Source of the DNA: ASV31 sp965229765
GTDB taxonomy: Bacteria > Pseudomonadota > Alphaproteobacteria > Rhodobacterales > Rhodobacteraceae
NCBI GenBank assembly: GCA_965229765.1
Contig: CBDDJT010000004.1
Coordinates: 248,001-312,000 of the forward strand
Length of the DNA stretch: 64,000 nt
Direction of reading: 5' to 3'
The notes beneath the pieces are model-generated. The model was given only the letters and a program-made list of their open reading frames with translations, did no database searches and had not been told where the DNA came from. Positions 8,476 to 17,713 of the stretch are shown here, one piece after another; the first letter of the stretch is position 1; each line of letters begins with the position of its first letter. Position numbers and translations under genes: made by a program.

Positions 8476-9510
8476 TTGACTGACCTTACCTTGACCGACC
8501 TCGGATGGTCGGACCGTCTGCGCGACGACGCCGCCGGCGACACCGGATTGCCAGCGCGAATCACATCCATCGCCCGCGACCGGGTCGAGGCGCTTGCATC
8601 CGCCGGCGCCCTCACGCTGACGCTGCCCACGGGCAGCACCACTGGCGACTATGCCGTGGGCGACTGGGTTCTCTACGACCCGGACACCGCCCGCATCACC
8701 CGGCGGCTCGACCGGCTCACCACGATCCTGCGCCGCGCCGCCGGGCACGATGCCCGGCCCCAGCTGATCGCCGCCAACGTCGATACGCTTGGCATTGTCA
8801 CGGCGTGCAACGCCGACTTCAACGTTGCCCGGCTGGAACGCTACCTTTCGCTGGCCGCCGCCTCGGGCTGCCTGCCGCTGGTCATCCTGACCCGGGCGGA
8901 TGAGGCCGACGATCCCGCCGGGTATCGCAGGCAGGCCGAAGGCTTGTCGTCCCTTGTGACCGCCATAACGCTTGACGCCCGAGACGCCGGGGATGTCGAG
9001 CGCCTGCACCCGTGGTGCGGGCCCGGCCAGACACTTGCGCTCTTGGGATCTTCGGGCGTGGGCAAGACCACCCTGACGAACGGGCTGACCGGACGGGCCG
9101 AGGCGACACAGGATATCCGCGACGACGACGCCAAGGGCCGCCACACCACGACCGCGCGCGCGCTTTTTCGCACTCGTGCGGGTGGCTGGCTGATCGACAC
9201 GCCCGGAATGCGCGAACTGCAACTGACAGACGCGGCGGACGGCATCGGCAGCGTGTTTGCCGATCTCACCGACCTCGCCCATGCCTGCCGGTTTTCGGAT
9301 TGCGCGCACGAAGGCGAGCCGGGCTGCGCCATCGCGGCCGCCATCGCGGATGGCACGCTTGACCCCGCGCGCTTTCACCGCTGGCAGAAGCTTCTGCGAG
9401 AGGACGCGCGCAACACCGAAAGCCTGGCCGAGGCACATGCCCGCGACAGGACCCGACAGAAGCAGTATTCGCAGGGGCGGGCCCGGTCGCGCGCCAAGCG
9501 CGATATCTGA
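8476..9510 (+). CDS. rsgA: Ribosome small-subunit-dependent GTPase A
   Basis: A 344-residue circularly permuted GTPase that helps late 30S maturation. Motifs are in the permuted order: G4 (LTRADE, 138-143), then G1 (GSSGVGKTT, 190-198), then G3 (DTPG, 240-243). An N-terminal OB fold precedes them. The C-terminal zinc site has Cys270, Cys275, His277 and Cys283. The start is TTG at 8476 with AGGGA eight bases upstream; there is no ATG near the N-terminus, and MTDLTLTDLGW resembles homologues. Confidence 0.93.
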   Translation: MTDLTLTDLGWSDRLRDDAAGDTGLPARITSIARDRVEALASAGALTLTLPTGSTTGDYAVGDWVLYDPDTARITRRLDRLTTILRRAAGHDARPQLIAANVDTLGIVTACNADFNVARLERYLSLAAASGCLPLVILTRADEADDPAGYRRQAEGLSSLVTAITLDARDAGDVERLHPWCGPGQTLALLGSSGVGKTTLTNGLTGRAEATQDIRDDDAKGRHTTTARALFRTRAGGWLIDTPGMRELQLTDAADGIGSVFADLTDLAHACRFSDCAHEGEPGCAIAAAIADGTLDPARFHRWQKLLREDARNTESLAEAHARDRTRQKQYSQGRARSRAKRDI

Positions 9511-9544
9511 CGCAAGCCGGGCGGCGCGCCGACTGCGCCGCCCC

Positions 9545-9922
9545 TCAATCCGTGGGCGTCGGGGCCACGGGTTCCGTCACCGCGGCGGGCGGCGCCACAT
9601 CGGCGGCGGGCCGGTGCATCCAGCTGTTGATCCGCGCCCAGACGATCAGCGCGACGATGCCCGCCACCAACAGCCCCGCAAGCCCCAGCGGCGCCCATGT
9701 CAGCCGCCGCAACCAGCCGCGCGGCAGCCCGCGCCCGCCGGCAAAGATCACAAGCCCAAGAACGCCGGCCGCCGCCTGCCAGCCCATGAAAAGCGCCAGC
9801 CGGTTCAACCCACGTGTAAACCCGTCGCCCGTGGGCGGCGTGATGCGCGCGCCGATCACCGACCAGGCCAGCATGGCCAGCCAGACCAGCAACAGGACAA
9901 TCACAAGGGTGCGTCGTGACAT
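9545..9922 (-). CDS. Small inner-membrane protein of unknown function
   Basis: A 125-residue protein with three hydrophobic segments (about 5-26, 43-65 and 75-98) and a short Pro/Ala-rich tail. I do not recognise a named family. The start at 9922 places AGGATG-type ribosome-binding sequence about nine bases upstream; an ATG at 9931 is possible. Codon use fits the neighbours, which supports a real gene. It lies convergent to rsgA and 43 bp after the start of the ankyrin gene's 3' end, with no evident functional link to either. Confidence 0.65.
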   Translation of the reverse strand: MSRRTLVIVLLLVWLAMLAWSVIGARITPPTGDGFTRGLNRLALFMGWQAAAGVLGLVIFAGGRGLPRGWLRRLTWAPLGLAGLLVAGIVALIVWARINSWMHRPAADVAPPAAVTEPVAPTPTD

Positions 9923-9965
9923 GGGGCACATCCTATCATGAATGCCACCCCATGTCGCAGCGCTT

Positions 9966-11501
9966 TCAGAACACCCCTTCTTCGACGACCTGCCCGGGCC
10001 GGGTCTCTGCCCATTCGGCAAGAAACGCCACCATTTCCGGTTCACCTACTGCATCCAGCGCCCTGCGCGGGATAGCCACCCCCTGCTCAAGCGCCATGCG
10101 CATACAGCCGATGTGGTCCCGTTCGGCCCGCTTGGGGCAGTTTTCCGACCCGTGCAGGATGGTGGAAAACAGAGTGCCCCCGTAGCCGTTCACATGGCCA
10201 AGGTCCGGCTGCTGGCGCATAAGGAAGGCCATTTTGTCGGGCAACCCCTCCCACCCCGCCAGATGCAGCGGCGTCAGGCCCATCTCGTCGGTGACATTGG
10301 CGTCGAACCCCATGGCCGCCAACCGCTCCATGTGCGGCAGCGTGCCGTCCTGCCAGACAAGCCGGGTCAGAAGCCGCCGCATTTCATCCGAAAGACGGCC
10401 CATGTCGATCCAGTCTTGCGGCCGCACCGCGTCGTCGGCGGCCCGTGCCAGCTGCGCCTCGGCCTCGCTCAGCGGGGTCGCACCGCCGCGCGTCTCCAGC
10501 AGCCGGGCCATCGCCGCGTTGCCATGCACCCGCGCCATCGCATAGGCGGTGTGCCCCTCATGGGTGGCGGCCGGGTCCGCACCATGGTCCAGCAGCAGTT
10601 CGACGACCTCGGGCGAACACATCCGCCGCGCCGCCTGATGCAGGGCCGGGATCACCCTCGGCGCTTCGCCCGACGCCTCGGGCCATGTGATGCCCTCGTT
10701 CGGGTCCGCGCCGGCGGCAAGAAGCAGACGCACCGCTTCGGCATTGTCGAAATCCAGCGCGCGCGGCAGGGCGTTCGTGCCCTCGGGGCGCGCGCCGAAC
10801 CCAAGCAGCATCCGCAAGCCGTCCAGATGGCCAAGCTCCACCGAATGATACAGCGACTCGCCGTCGTTCGGCTCGGCACCCTTCTCAAGCAGCCAGCGCG
10901 CCAGCGCCATGTTCCCCGCGTGCCCCAGCGCCCCGTAAAGCGCGGGCAGGCGATAGGCAGCGTCCGCGCCGGGCGCGAAGCTGTCGTTGACGTCCGCGCC
11001 ATGGGCCAGCAGAAGCTCGGCCACCGCGATCATGTCCGCCGCATCGCCGCCGCCTTGCCAGTGCCGAGAGAACGCAAGATGCAGGATGGGCCGCCGCACG
11101 CCCACATCGCGCACCGCCGCGCCGGGGTCTCGGGCCAGCCGTTCGGCCACGCCGTCCCGGTCATATAGCGCACATTGCAGCCCGAAATTGTCCTGCCCAA
11201 GGTCCGGAGTCTCTGCCAGCAGCGCATCGACGATCCATGGCTGGCCAAGGTAAAGCGCCATCTTCAGCCGCTCTGCCCTTGCGCCCCGGTCCATTGCCGC
11301 CGCTTCCGCGGCGAACTTCAGCCGGGGCCAGCTGTCGTGCCCGGCCTCGCGGGCAATCACGTGCAGCACATCGGCATGTTTGAGTTTGGCCGCTCCGGGC
11401 AGCACGTCGGCCACACGGGCCAGCGCCGCTGGATCACCGGCCTCGAACGCGCGTTTCAATGCCTTTGCGGCACGGCGCAAGTGTTGCGTGGAATCGCTCA
11501 T
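9966..11501 (-). CDS. Ankyrin-repeat protein
   Basis: A 511-residue soluble protein without a signal peptide. After a helical N-terminal region containing HDSWPRLKFA, a segment seen in other bacterial ankyrin proteins, come many degenerate ankyrin repeats. Clear units include AVAELLLAHGADVN, ALARWLLEKGAEPN, AVRLLLAAGADPN, VVELLLDHGADP and GLTPLHLAGWEG. Such proteins mediate protein binding; the partner is unknown. The start at 11501 has AGAGGG six bases upstream. It is flanked by unrelated genes on the same strand with a 168-bp gap to the next start. Confidence 0.85.
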   Translation of the reverse strand: MSDSTQHLRRAAKALKRAFEAGDPAALARVADVLPGAAKLKHADVLHVIAREAGHDSWPRLKFAAEAAAMDRGARAERLKMALYLGQPWIVDALLAETPDLGQDNFGLQCALYDRDGVAERLARDPGAAVRDVGVRRPILHLAFSRHWQGGGDAADMIAVAELLLAHGADVNDSFAPGADAAYRLPALYGALGHAGNMALARWLLEKGAEPNDGESLYHSVELGHLDGLRMLLGFGARPEGTNALPRALDFDNAEAVRLLLAAGADPNEGITWPEASGEAPRVIPALHQAARRMCSPEVVELLLDHGADPAATHEGHTAYAMARVHGNAAMARLLETRGGATPLSEAEAQLARAADDAVRPQDWIDMGRLSDEMRRLLTRLVWQDGTLPHMERLAAMGFDANVTDEMGLTPLHLAGWEGLPDKMAFLMRQQPDLGHVNGYGGTLFSTILHGSENCPKRAERDHIGCMRMALEQGVAIPRRALDAVGEPEMVAFLAEWAETRPGQVVEEGVF

Positions 11502-11669
11502 CGGTTTCCCTCTGGTCGCGCCCGATGGTCCGCCGTCCGGGCAAGGGATCAACCGAGTTCATGTCGGTCGTCCAGGGAAAGGGGGTGCCGATGCAGCTTT
11601 CCGCGGACCGGGGTGCCGCCCCCTGGCGGCGGGCCGACTATACTCCCACACGCCTCGCGTGCAACCCCG

Positions 11670-12710
11670 TCAGGCCGGCTGATGGCCCGCCCGCTCTGCC
11701 CGGTAGGCGGCAGGGGTCTTGCCGCTCCACCGCTTGAAGGCACGGATGAACGCGCGCTCCTCGGAATAGCCCAGCAGGAACGCGATGTCGCTGATGGGCA
11801 GGCCGCGGTCAGACAACAGCCCCTGCGCCCGCCCGAACCGGGCATCGTCCAGAAGGTCGCGCGGCGAAAGCCCGTTCTGCGCCAGCCGCCGATGCAGCGT
11901 GCGCGGGGTAAGCCCGGCCCTCTCGGCCAATGCCTCCACCCGATAGTCGCCCCGGTCCGCGCACCAGTCCAGCGCCTCGCCGATCTCGGCGTCATCCAAG
12001 GCGGAAAACCCCGGGATCCGGTGCAGCAGGTCGGTCAGGTAGGCATGATAGGCCGCGTCCGTCTCTGGCAAAGGCCGGTCAAGAAAGGCATCGGTCAGCA
12101 GAACAGAGTTCCTCGGCTGCTCGAACAGCGGGGTGACACCGAAGAAAGACTCATAGTCCTCTATCGGCCCGGTCGGTGTATGGGCAAAGGTCACTTCGGC
12201 GATGTCGCTTGTCGTCGGCATAAGCCCAAGGGCCCGGACGCCCATCGCCAGACCGACCTCGATCGGGTGGCGCAACCGGGCAAGCATCGGATGATGCGAC
12301 AGCACCACGCGCAGACCCCCTGCTTCATCTTCCAGCCGTACGCGGGCATGGGACGACACGATCTCGATGTATCGGGCGTAGAGCTCCATCGCGTCGCGCA
12401 CACTGGCGGAATGCCGCGCGGCATAGCCAAGCGCGCCAAAGAAGCTGGCCGGAATCTCGCGCGCGATCTGAAGCGCCAGCGGTTCATCGGGAAACCGCCG
12501 CGCCATGTCCATCAGCAGCTTGCCGACAAGGGGCGCTGGCAACTCCTGGTCAAGGTCACGGATATCGTCCGGGACCAGTCCCGCGCCCGCCAGCACATCT
12601 TCTATCGAAAGCCCGCGCCTGACGCCCAGTTCAGCGATACCGCGCGCGACGCTGGCGCGAACCTTGGGCACCGGCAGATAGCGAATGATGCGCTGCACGA
12701 TGGAATTCAT
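11670..12710 (-). CDS. AraC-family transcriptional regulator
   Basis: A 346-residue regulator with the same architecture as the one at 5242: an N-terminal arabinose-binding-like domain (PF12625), then two helix-turn-helix motifs at about 255-340 (AGLTPRTLHRRL and DIAFLLGYSEERAFIRAFKRW). The start at 12710 (MNSIVQRIIRYLPV) is preferred to longer frames that extend into the dnaX upstream region. No adjacent enzyme gene points to a regulon; the nearest gene on one side is the ankyrin gene and on the other the divergent dnaX. Confidence 0.85.
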   Translation of the reverse strand: MNSIVQRIIRYLPVPKVRASVARGIAELGVRRGLSIEDVLAGAGLVPDDIRDLDQELPAPLVGKLLMDMARRFPDEPLALQIAREIPASFFGALGYAARHSASVRDAMELYARYIEIVSSHARVRLEDEAGGLRVVLSHHPMLARLRHPIEVGLAMGVRALGLMPTTSDIAEVTFAHTPTGPIEDYESFFGVTPLFEQPRNSVLLTDAFLDRPLPETDAAYHAYLTDLLHRIPGFSALDDAEIGEALDWCADRGDYRVEALAERAGLTPRTLHRRLAQNGLSPRDLLDDARFGRAQGLLSDRGLPISDIAFLLGYSEERAFIRAFKRWSGKTPAAYRAERAGHQPA

Positions 12711-12883
12711 GCTCGTCGCCTGCTCTCCTGCGCCTGCTCCGCACCGGTCCGGGCGCCCCCCGGTTGCCCGCAAGGCCAAGACGAAAAATCATAGGGTGAA
12801 TGCGCCCGATCCGGCAACCCCGGCTTGCCGCCACCGCCCCCGGGGCATAGCCTGCATCCCATCGCATAGACCAAGGCGCCCGC

Positions 12884-14623
12884 ATGTCCGAGACCCCGCA
12901 CGGCTATCAGGTTCTGGCCCGCAAGTACCGGCCCGAAACCTTTGCCGACCTTGTGGGTCAGGATGCGATGGTGCGCACGCTGAAGAACGCCTTCGCCGCC
13001 GACCGCATCGCGCAGGCCTTCATCATGACGGGCATCCGGGGGACGGGTAAGACCACCACCGCCCGGATCATCGCCAAGGGCATGAACTGCATCGGGCCCG
13101 ACGGCACCGGCGGACCCACGACGGACCCCTGCGGCACCTGCGAACACTGCACAGCCATCGCCGAGGGCCGCCATGTCGACGTCCTCGAAATGGACGCCGC
13201 AAGCCGCACCGGCGTCGGCGACATCCGCGAGATCATCGAAAGCGTCCACTACCGGGCCGCCAGCGCGCGCTACAAGATCTACATCATCGACGAAGTCCAC
13301 ATGCTGTCGGTGAACGCCTTCAACGCGCTCTTGAAGACGCTGGAGGAACCGCCGGAGCATGTGAAATTCATCTTCGCCACCACGGAAATCCGCAAGGTCC
13401 CGGTCACCGTCCTGTCGCGCTGCCAGCGCTTCGATCTGCGCCGGATCGAGCCCGAGGTGATGATCGCCCTTCTGCGCCGCATCGCCGGCGCAGAGGGCGG
13501 CCAGATCACCGACGAGGCGCTGGCGCTCATCACCCGCGCCGCCGAGGGATCGGCGCGCGATGCCACCTCGCTTCTCGACCAGGCGCTCAGCCAGGGTCTG
13601 GGCGAAACCACCGCCGACATGGTGCGCGCCATGCTGGGCCTGGCCGACCGGGGCCGCGTACTGGACCTGTTCGACATGGTCATGCAGGGCGACGCGGCAG
13701 GCGCGTTGTTGTGCTTGTCGGAACTGTCGTCGCAGTACGCCGATGGCGCCGATCCGCTGGCGGTGCTGCGCGACCTTGCGGAAATCACCCATTGGCTCAG
13801 CGTCATCAAGATCACGCCAGAGGCGGCAGAAGACCCCACCGTCAGCCCGGATGAACAGGCCCGCGGGCGGTCCATGTCCGACCAGCTGTCGATGCGCGTC
13901 CTGACCCGGACATGGCAGATGCTTCTCAAGGCCCTGGACGAGGTCGCAAGCGCCCCGAACTCCATGATGGCCGCCGAAATGGCGATCATCCGCCTGACCC
14001 ACGTGTCGAACCTGCCCGCGCCAGAGGACCTGGTGCGGCGGCTCGACGGCGCCACGCCGCCGCCCGGCCCCGGCCCGGCGCGCGCGCCCTCTGGCCCGAC
14101 CGGCGGCGCGCCATCTGCCCGCGCGCAGGGCGTCGTCACCGCGTCCGGCGCCGCCACCGCGCCCGCCCGCGCCCCCGACACCGCGCTGGCCCGCTTCCCC
14201 AGCTTCGACAGCGTGGTCGAACTGATCCGCGCCAACCGTGACGTGAAGCTGCTGGTCGAGGTCGAGGGCGGCGTGGGGCTGGTCCGCTACGCCCCCGGCC
14301 GGATCGAGTTTCAGCCCTCCGACATTGCCCCCCCGGACCTCGCGGCACGCCTCGCCGGGCGGCTGCAACTCTGGACCGGGGCGCGCTGGGCCGTCAGCGT
14401 GGTAAACGAAGGCGGTGCGCCCACGATCCGCGAAACCCGCGACGCCGAACGAGTGGCTCTGGAAGTACAGGCGCGCAGCCACCCGATGCTTCAGGCCGTC
14501 TTCGCCGCCTTTCCTCAGGCGACGATCACCGATATCAAGACCCCTGACCAGATCGCCGAGGCCGCCGCGCAGGACGCGCTGCCCGAGGTGGACGAGGAAT
14601 GGGACCCCTTCGAGGACGATTAG
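12884..14623 (+). CDS. dnaX: DNA polymerase III subunit gamma/tau
   Basis: A 579-residue clamp-loader ATPase that loads the sliding clamp. It has Walker A GIRGTGKTT at 50-58, a zinc site with Cys69, Cys83, Cys86 and Cys89, DEVH at 136-139, and the SRC sensor/arginine-finger motif at 178-180. A Pro/Ala/Gly-rich linker at about 380-430 leads to the C-terminal tau-type domain. No obvious A-rich slippery heptamer was seen, so a shorter gamma form by frameshifting is not evident. It heads the common dnaX-ybaB-recR operon, with ybaB starting nine bases after its stop. Confidence 0.96.
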   Translation: MSETPHGYQVLARKYRPETFADLVGQDAMVRTLKNAFAADRIAQAFIMTGIRGTGKTTTARIIAKGMNCIGPDGTGGPTTDPCGTCEHCTAIAEGRHVDVLEMDAASRTGVGDIREIIESVHYRAASARYKIYIIDEVHMLSVNAFNALLKTLEEPPEHVKFIFATTEIRKVPVTVLSRCQRFDLRRIEPEVMIALLRRIAGAEGGQITDEALALITRAAEGSARDATSLLDQALSQGLGETTADMVRAMLGLADRGRVLDLFDMVMQGDAAGALLCLSELSSQYADGADPLAVLRDLAEITHWLSVIKITPEAAEDPTVSPDEQARGRSMSDQLSMRVLTRTWQMLLKALDEVASAPNSMMAAEMAIIRLTHVSNLPAPEDLVRRLDGATPPPGPGPARAPSGPTGGAPSARAQGVVTASGAATAPARAPDTALARFPSFDSVVELIRANRDVKLLVEVEGGVGLVRYAPGRIEFQPSDIAPPDLAARLAGRLQLWTGARWAVSVVNEGGAPTIRETRDAERVALEVQARSHPMLQAVFAAFPQATITDIKTPDQIAEAAAQDALPEVDEEWDPFEDD

Positions 14624-14632
14624 GAGAGACAG

Positions 14633-14977
14633 ATGTTCAAGGGACTTGGCGGACTTGGCGACATGGGCAAGATGTTGCAGGCCGCGAAAGACATGCAAGG
14701 CAAGATGGGCGAGCTTCAGGGAGAACTGAACAGCATCATCGTGATCGGCGAATCCGGGGCGGGCCTCGTCAAGGCGCGGGCCACCGCCAAGGGCGATCTG
14801 ACCGGGCTCGACATCGACCCCTCGATCTTCAACTCCGATGACAAGGAAGTCGTCGAGGATCTGATCCTCGCCGCCATCAAGGACGCGCAGGCCAAGGCCA
14901 AGGACCGCACCGAGGAAGAGATGAAGAAGGTGACAGAGGGCCTCGGCCTGCCTGCCGACTTCAAGCTTCCGTTCTGA
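14633..14977 (+). CDS. ybaB: Nucleoid-associated protein, YbaB/EbfC family
   Basis: A 114-residue small DNA-binding protein that forms dimers and shapes the nucleoid. It starts MFKGLGGLGDMGKM and contains the conserved helix-strand core (GAGLVKARATAKGDLTGLDI). An AGGAGAGAC ribosome-binding site precedes the ATG. It lies between dnaX and recR, its usual position in many bacteria. Confidence 0.95.
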   Translation: MFKGLGGLGDMGKMLQAAKDMQGKMGELQGELNSIIVIGESGAGLVKARATAKGDLTGLDIDPSIFNSDDKEVVEDLILAAIKDAQAKAKDRTEEEMKKVTEGLGLPADFKLPF

Positions 14978-15002
14978 CCCCGGCCGCTTTGCGCCAGATG
15001 CG

Positions 15003-15599
15003 ATGACCGACGCCCCGCGCGAGATCGAGACGCTGATCGAGATGATGGCCAAGCTGCCCGGGCTTGGCCCGCGCTCGGCCCGGCGCGCGGTGCTTCACCT
15101 GATCCGCAAGCGCGGCCTGCTGCTGGCCCCGCTGGCCGATGCGATGCACGCCGTCGCCGTCACCGCGCGCGAATGCCTGAACTGCGGCAATGTCGCCACC
15201 GCCGACATCTGCCCGATCTGCGCCAGCGAAAAGCGCGCCAACGGCGAAATCTGCGTGGTCGAGGATGTGGCCGACCTTTGGGCGATGGAACGCGCGGGCG
15301 TGTTCCGCGGCCGCTATCACGTTCTTGGCGGCACCCTGTCGGCGCTTGATGCCATCGGCCCCGACGAATTGCGCATCCCCAAGCTGATGGACCGTATCGC
15401 GACGGACAACGTGACCGAGGTGATCCTGGCGCTGAACGCCACCGTCGATGGCCAGACCACCGCGCATTACATCGCCGACCAGCTTCACGGGCAGGTCACC
15501 GTCACCTCGCTGGCGCAGGGCGTCCCCATCGGCGGAGAGCTTGACTATCTGGACGACGGCACCATCACCGCGGCGCTCAAGGCCCGCAAGGCGCTGTAG
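15003..15599 (+). CDS. recR: Recombination mediator protein RecR
   Basis: A 198-residue protein of the RecFOR pathway, which loads RecA at gaps. It has the N-terminal helix-hairpin-helix (LPGLGPRSARR), the four-Cys zinc motif CLNCGNVATADICPIC at about 59-74, and a Toprim domain beginning EICVVEDVADLWAMER. The length is normal. It is the last gene of the dnaX operon, 25 bases after ybaB. Confidence 0.96.
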   Translation: MTDAPREIETLIEMMAKLPGLGPRSARRAVLHLIRKRGLLLAPLADAMHAVAVTARECLNCGNVATADICPICASEKRANGEICVVEDVADLWAMERAGVFRGRYHVLGGTLSALDAIGPDELRIPKLMDRIATDNVTEVILALNATVDGQTTAHYIADQLHGQVTVTSLAQGVPIGGELDYLDDGTITAALKARKAL

Positions 15600-15617
15600 T
15601 CAGGCGCGCACCCCCGC

Positions 15618-16745
15618 TCAGGCCAGCGCCCCGCTGACGTCCTCGCCCTGCACGCAGGCCGCCGCCAGCCGCCCCAGTTCGTCGGAACACTTGGCGCCCC
15701 GCCCGTTGCCCGCCGCCGCCACGAAGACGCGGTCCGACAGCGCCCGCATCACCGGGCGGTAGGCATCGGTGAAGGTCGTCACGCAGGCATCCGTCACCAC
15801 CCGCCGGATCGCCAGCCCCGGCATCCGCGCCTTCACCTGCTCTGTCAGATACGCCGCCACCTCGGGCGACCCGCCGCTGCGGAACCATGCCCGGATCTCG
15901 GCGTCGCCGTTCAGCGCCCGGTCCTCGGGGTCGCCGCCCAGCTTGAGATAGATACGCCCGTCCGGGTAACGGATCGGCGGCAGCAGATAGGGGTCCTCGC
16001 CATTGGGGCCCAGGTAGATCATGGACGGCTGCCCGGCCAGCCGCGCCGCCTCGACCTCGTCGATCTCAAACAGCGCCACGGTCCGTGCATAGACCGTGAT
16101 CGGCACCGGCTCGGGCAAGACCATGTTGGTGAACCCGCCCGCGGCCACCAGAACGCGCCCGGCCTCGACCGGCCCGGCATCGGTGGCGATCCGCACGCCG
16201 CCCGCCGTCTCGGCGATCCCGGTGGCGATGGCCTCGACGATCCGCGCGCCCGCGCGCTCGGCCGCGATCCCCTGCGCCCGCGCCAGCCGCCGTGGGCTGA
16301 CGTATCCGGCGCCGCGCGCCTCATGCCAGCCAATCGTTCCGGCCGGGAAATCGAAATACGGAAACCGTGCCGCCAGCTCCGCGCCCTTCAGCCGGTCGCA
16401 GGCAATGCCCGCCGCCGCCTGCACCGCCTCGACACTGCGAAGCGGCGCGCTGTCGCCCGGCCCGGCGACAAGCGCGCCCACGTCCGAAAAGAACTGCACG
16501 CCGCTTGCGGCTTCGATTTCTGCATAGCGCGCGATCGAGGCGATGCTGACACGGCTCCAGAACGGCACCGGGTCCAGCGCCCGGGTGATCCGCCCCTCGT
16601 CATAGTGGCTGGCAAAAACGCCCGTGTGGCTGCGCTTGTCCGACGGTTCCGACGGCCCGACCAGCACCACGTCCTCGCCCGCCAGCGCAAGGTGCCGCAC
16701 CGCCGCCGACCCGATCAGCCCGCGCCCGATCACCGCAATCGTCAT
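15618..16745 (-). CDS. FAD-dependent amine/amino-acid oxidoreductase (DAO family)
   Basis: A 375-residue flavoprotein. The N-terminus MTIAVIGRGLIGSAAVRHLA is the Rossmann FAD-binding G-x-G-x-x-G motif, and the C-terminus contains DAYRPVMRAL and AAAGNGRGAKCSDELG, typical of the DAO/sarcosine-oxidase-like fold. The substrate, probably an N-methylated or D-amino acid, is not identifiable. The ATG at 16745 is chosen; the longer frame runs into the trcR terminator. It converges on recR and lies downstream of trcR but beyond its terminator. Confidence 0.82.
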   Translation of the reverse strand: MTIAVIGRGLIGSAAVRHLALAGEDVVLVGPSEPSDKRSHTGVFASHYDEGRITRALDPVPFWSRVSIASIARYAEIEAASGVQFFSDVGALVAGPGDSAPLRSVEAVQAAAGIACDRLKGAELAARFPYFDFPAGTIGWHEARGAGYVSPRRLARAQGIAAERAGARIVEAIATGIAETAGGVRIATDAGPVEAGRVLVAAGGFTNMVLPEPVPITVYARTVALFEIDEVEAARLAGQPSMIYLGPNGEDPYLLPPIRYPDGRIYLKLGGDPEDRALNGDAEIRAWFRSGGSPEVAAYLTEQVKARMPGLAIRRVVTDACVTTFTDAYRPVMRALSDRVFVAAAGNGRGAKCSDELGRLAAACVQGEDVSGALA

Positions 16746-16770
16746 CACCCGTCTCCCCGTCCGTTCCAGC

Positions 16771-16799
16771 AAAGAAAAACCCGGCCAGTGGCCGGGTTT
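16771..16799 (-). terminator. Rho-independent terminator of trcR
   Basis: A perfect 10-bp stem, AAACCCGGCC (16777-16786) with GGCCGGGTTT (16790-16799) and a three-base loop, is followed on the minus strand by a T-rich run (complement of 16771-16779). It lies 25 bases after the trcR stop. Confidence 0.9.
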
Positions 16800-16823
16800 C
16801 AAGCACGTCCTGCCGAAAGGCGG

Positions 16824-17588
16824 TCAGTGACGCGAATCCTCGTCGTCGTCGTCATCGTCCCCCCCGCCCGCGGGCAGGTTGAAGAAGCTCTCGGCGTCCG
16901 GCACGGTGTCGTCCTCTTCGTCATCGCCGCGTGGATCGCTCAGCGTAAAGGTCTCCAGACCCTCGATGGCGGTCGGAATGCGCGCCTCCGACTCCATGCC
17001 CAGCGACTGTTCGGTCGACACCAGCTTGCGCCGCTCGTCGTCGGTCAGCACCGCACCGCCGACAGCCTTCTTCGCGGCGGCCTTCTGAACCGCTGCATCC
17101 AGTTCCGTCTGCTTGCACAGGCCCAGTGCCACGGGGTCGATCGGCTGGATGTTGCCGATGTTCCAATGCGTCCGCTCGCGAATCGTCTGGATGGTCGGCT
17201 TCGTCGTGCCCACCAGCTTCGAGATCTGGGAATCGGCCAGTTCCGGGTGGAACTTGACCAGCCACAGGATCGCCGCCGGCCGGTCCTGCCGCTTGGACAG
17301 GGGCGTATAGCGCGGGCCGCGCCGCTTTTCCTCGCCCACGGCCGCCGGGTTGAACTTCAGCTTCATGCGGTACTTCGGGTCCGCCTCGGCCCGGTCGATC
17401 TCGACCTGATCAAGCTGGTTGTTGGCGATCGGGTCGAACCCCTTGACGCCCGCCGCGACGTCACCATCCGCGATGCCCTGCACCTCAAGCTCGTGCAGAC
17501 CGCAGAATTCGGCGATCTGCGCAAAGCTCAGCGTGGTGTTGTCGACCAGCCAGACGGCGGTGGCCTTCGCCATGATCGGTTTCGCCAT
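16824..17588 (-). CDS. trcR: Cell-cycle transcriptional regulator TrcR (DUF1013)
   Basis: A 254-residue protein matching the alphaproteobacterial DUF1013 family, including VWLVDNTTLSFAQIAEFCGL near the N-terminus and SQISKLVGTTKPTIQTIRER, which look like two helix-turn-helix elements. TrcR associates with RNA polymerase and with CtrA-class control in relatives. The tail is unusually acidic, ending in a run of Asp before SRH. The start at 17588 has AGGAG upstream; an ATG five codons later is possible. It is monocistronic, with its own terminator. Confidence 0.93.
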   Translation of the reverse strand: MAKPIMAKATAVWLVDNTTLSFAQIAEFCGLHELEVQGIADGDVAAGVKGFDPIANNQLDQVEIDRAEADPKYRMKLKFNPAAVGEEKRRGPRYTPLSKRQDRPAAILWLVKFHPELADSQISKLVGTTKPTIQTIRERTHWNIGNIQPIDPVALGLCKQTELDAAVQKAAAKKAVGGAVLTDDERRKLVSTEQSLGMESEARIPTAIEGLETFTLSDPRGDDEEDDTVPDAESFFNLPAGGGDDDDDDEDSRH

Positions 17589-17680
17589 GTGAACGGTCTC
17601 CTTCCGACAATATCTCTCTTCGCCGGGAAAACGGCCGGTCCGGCTGGACCCTATCCTCGTTTTCAGGGAAGTGCAGGGTA

Positions 17681-17686
17681 TATAAT
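17681..17686 (+). promoter_or_regulatory. -10 box upstream of the RNase T2 gene
   Basis: A perfect TATAAT sits 27 bases before the ATG of the RNase T2 gene. No convincing -35 is seen 17 bp upstream (CGTTTT), so an activator may be needed. The transcript leader would be about 20 nt and includes AAGGGAAAG as ribosome-binding site. Confidence 0.5.
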
Positions 17687-17713
17687 CGCCGAACCCTTCA
17701 AGGGAAAGACCAA

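Noticed and set aside
12884..14623. Programmed frameshift in dnaX producing a gamma form
   Set aside because: I see no A-rich slippery heptamer with a following hairpin near the domain III/IV border.
12707..15052. A 781-codon open frame on the minus strand across dnaX-ybaB
   Set aside because: It is the antisense shadow of well-recognised dnaX and ybaB and has no protein-family features.
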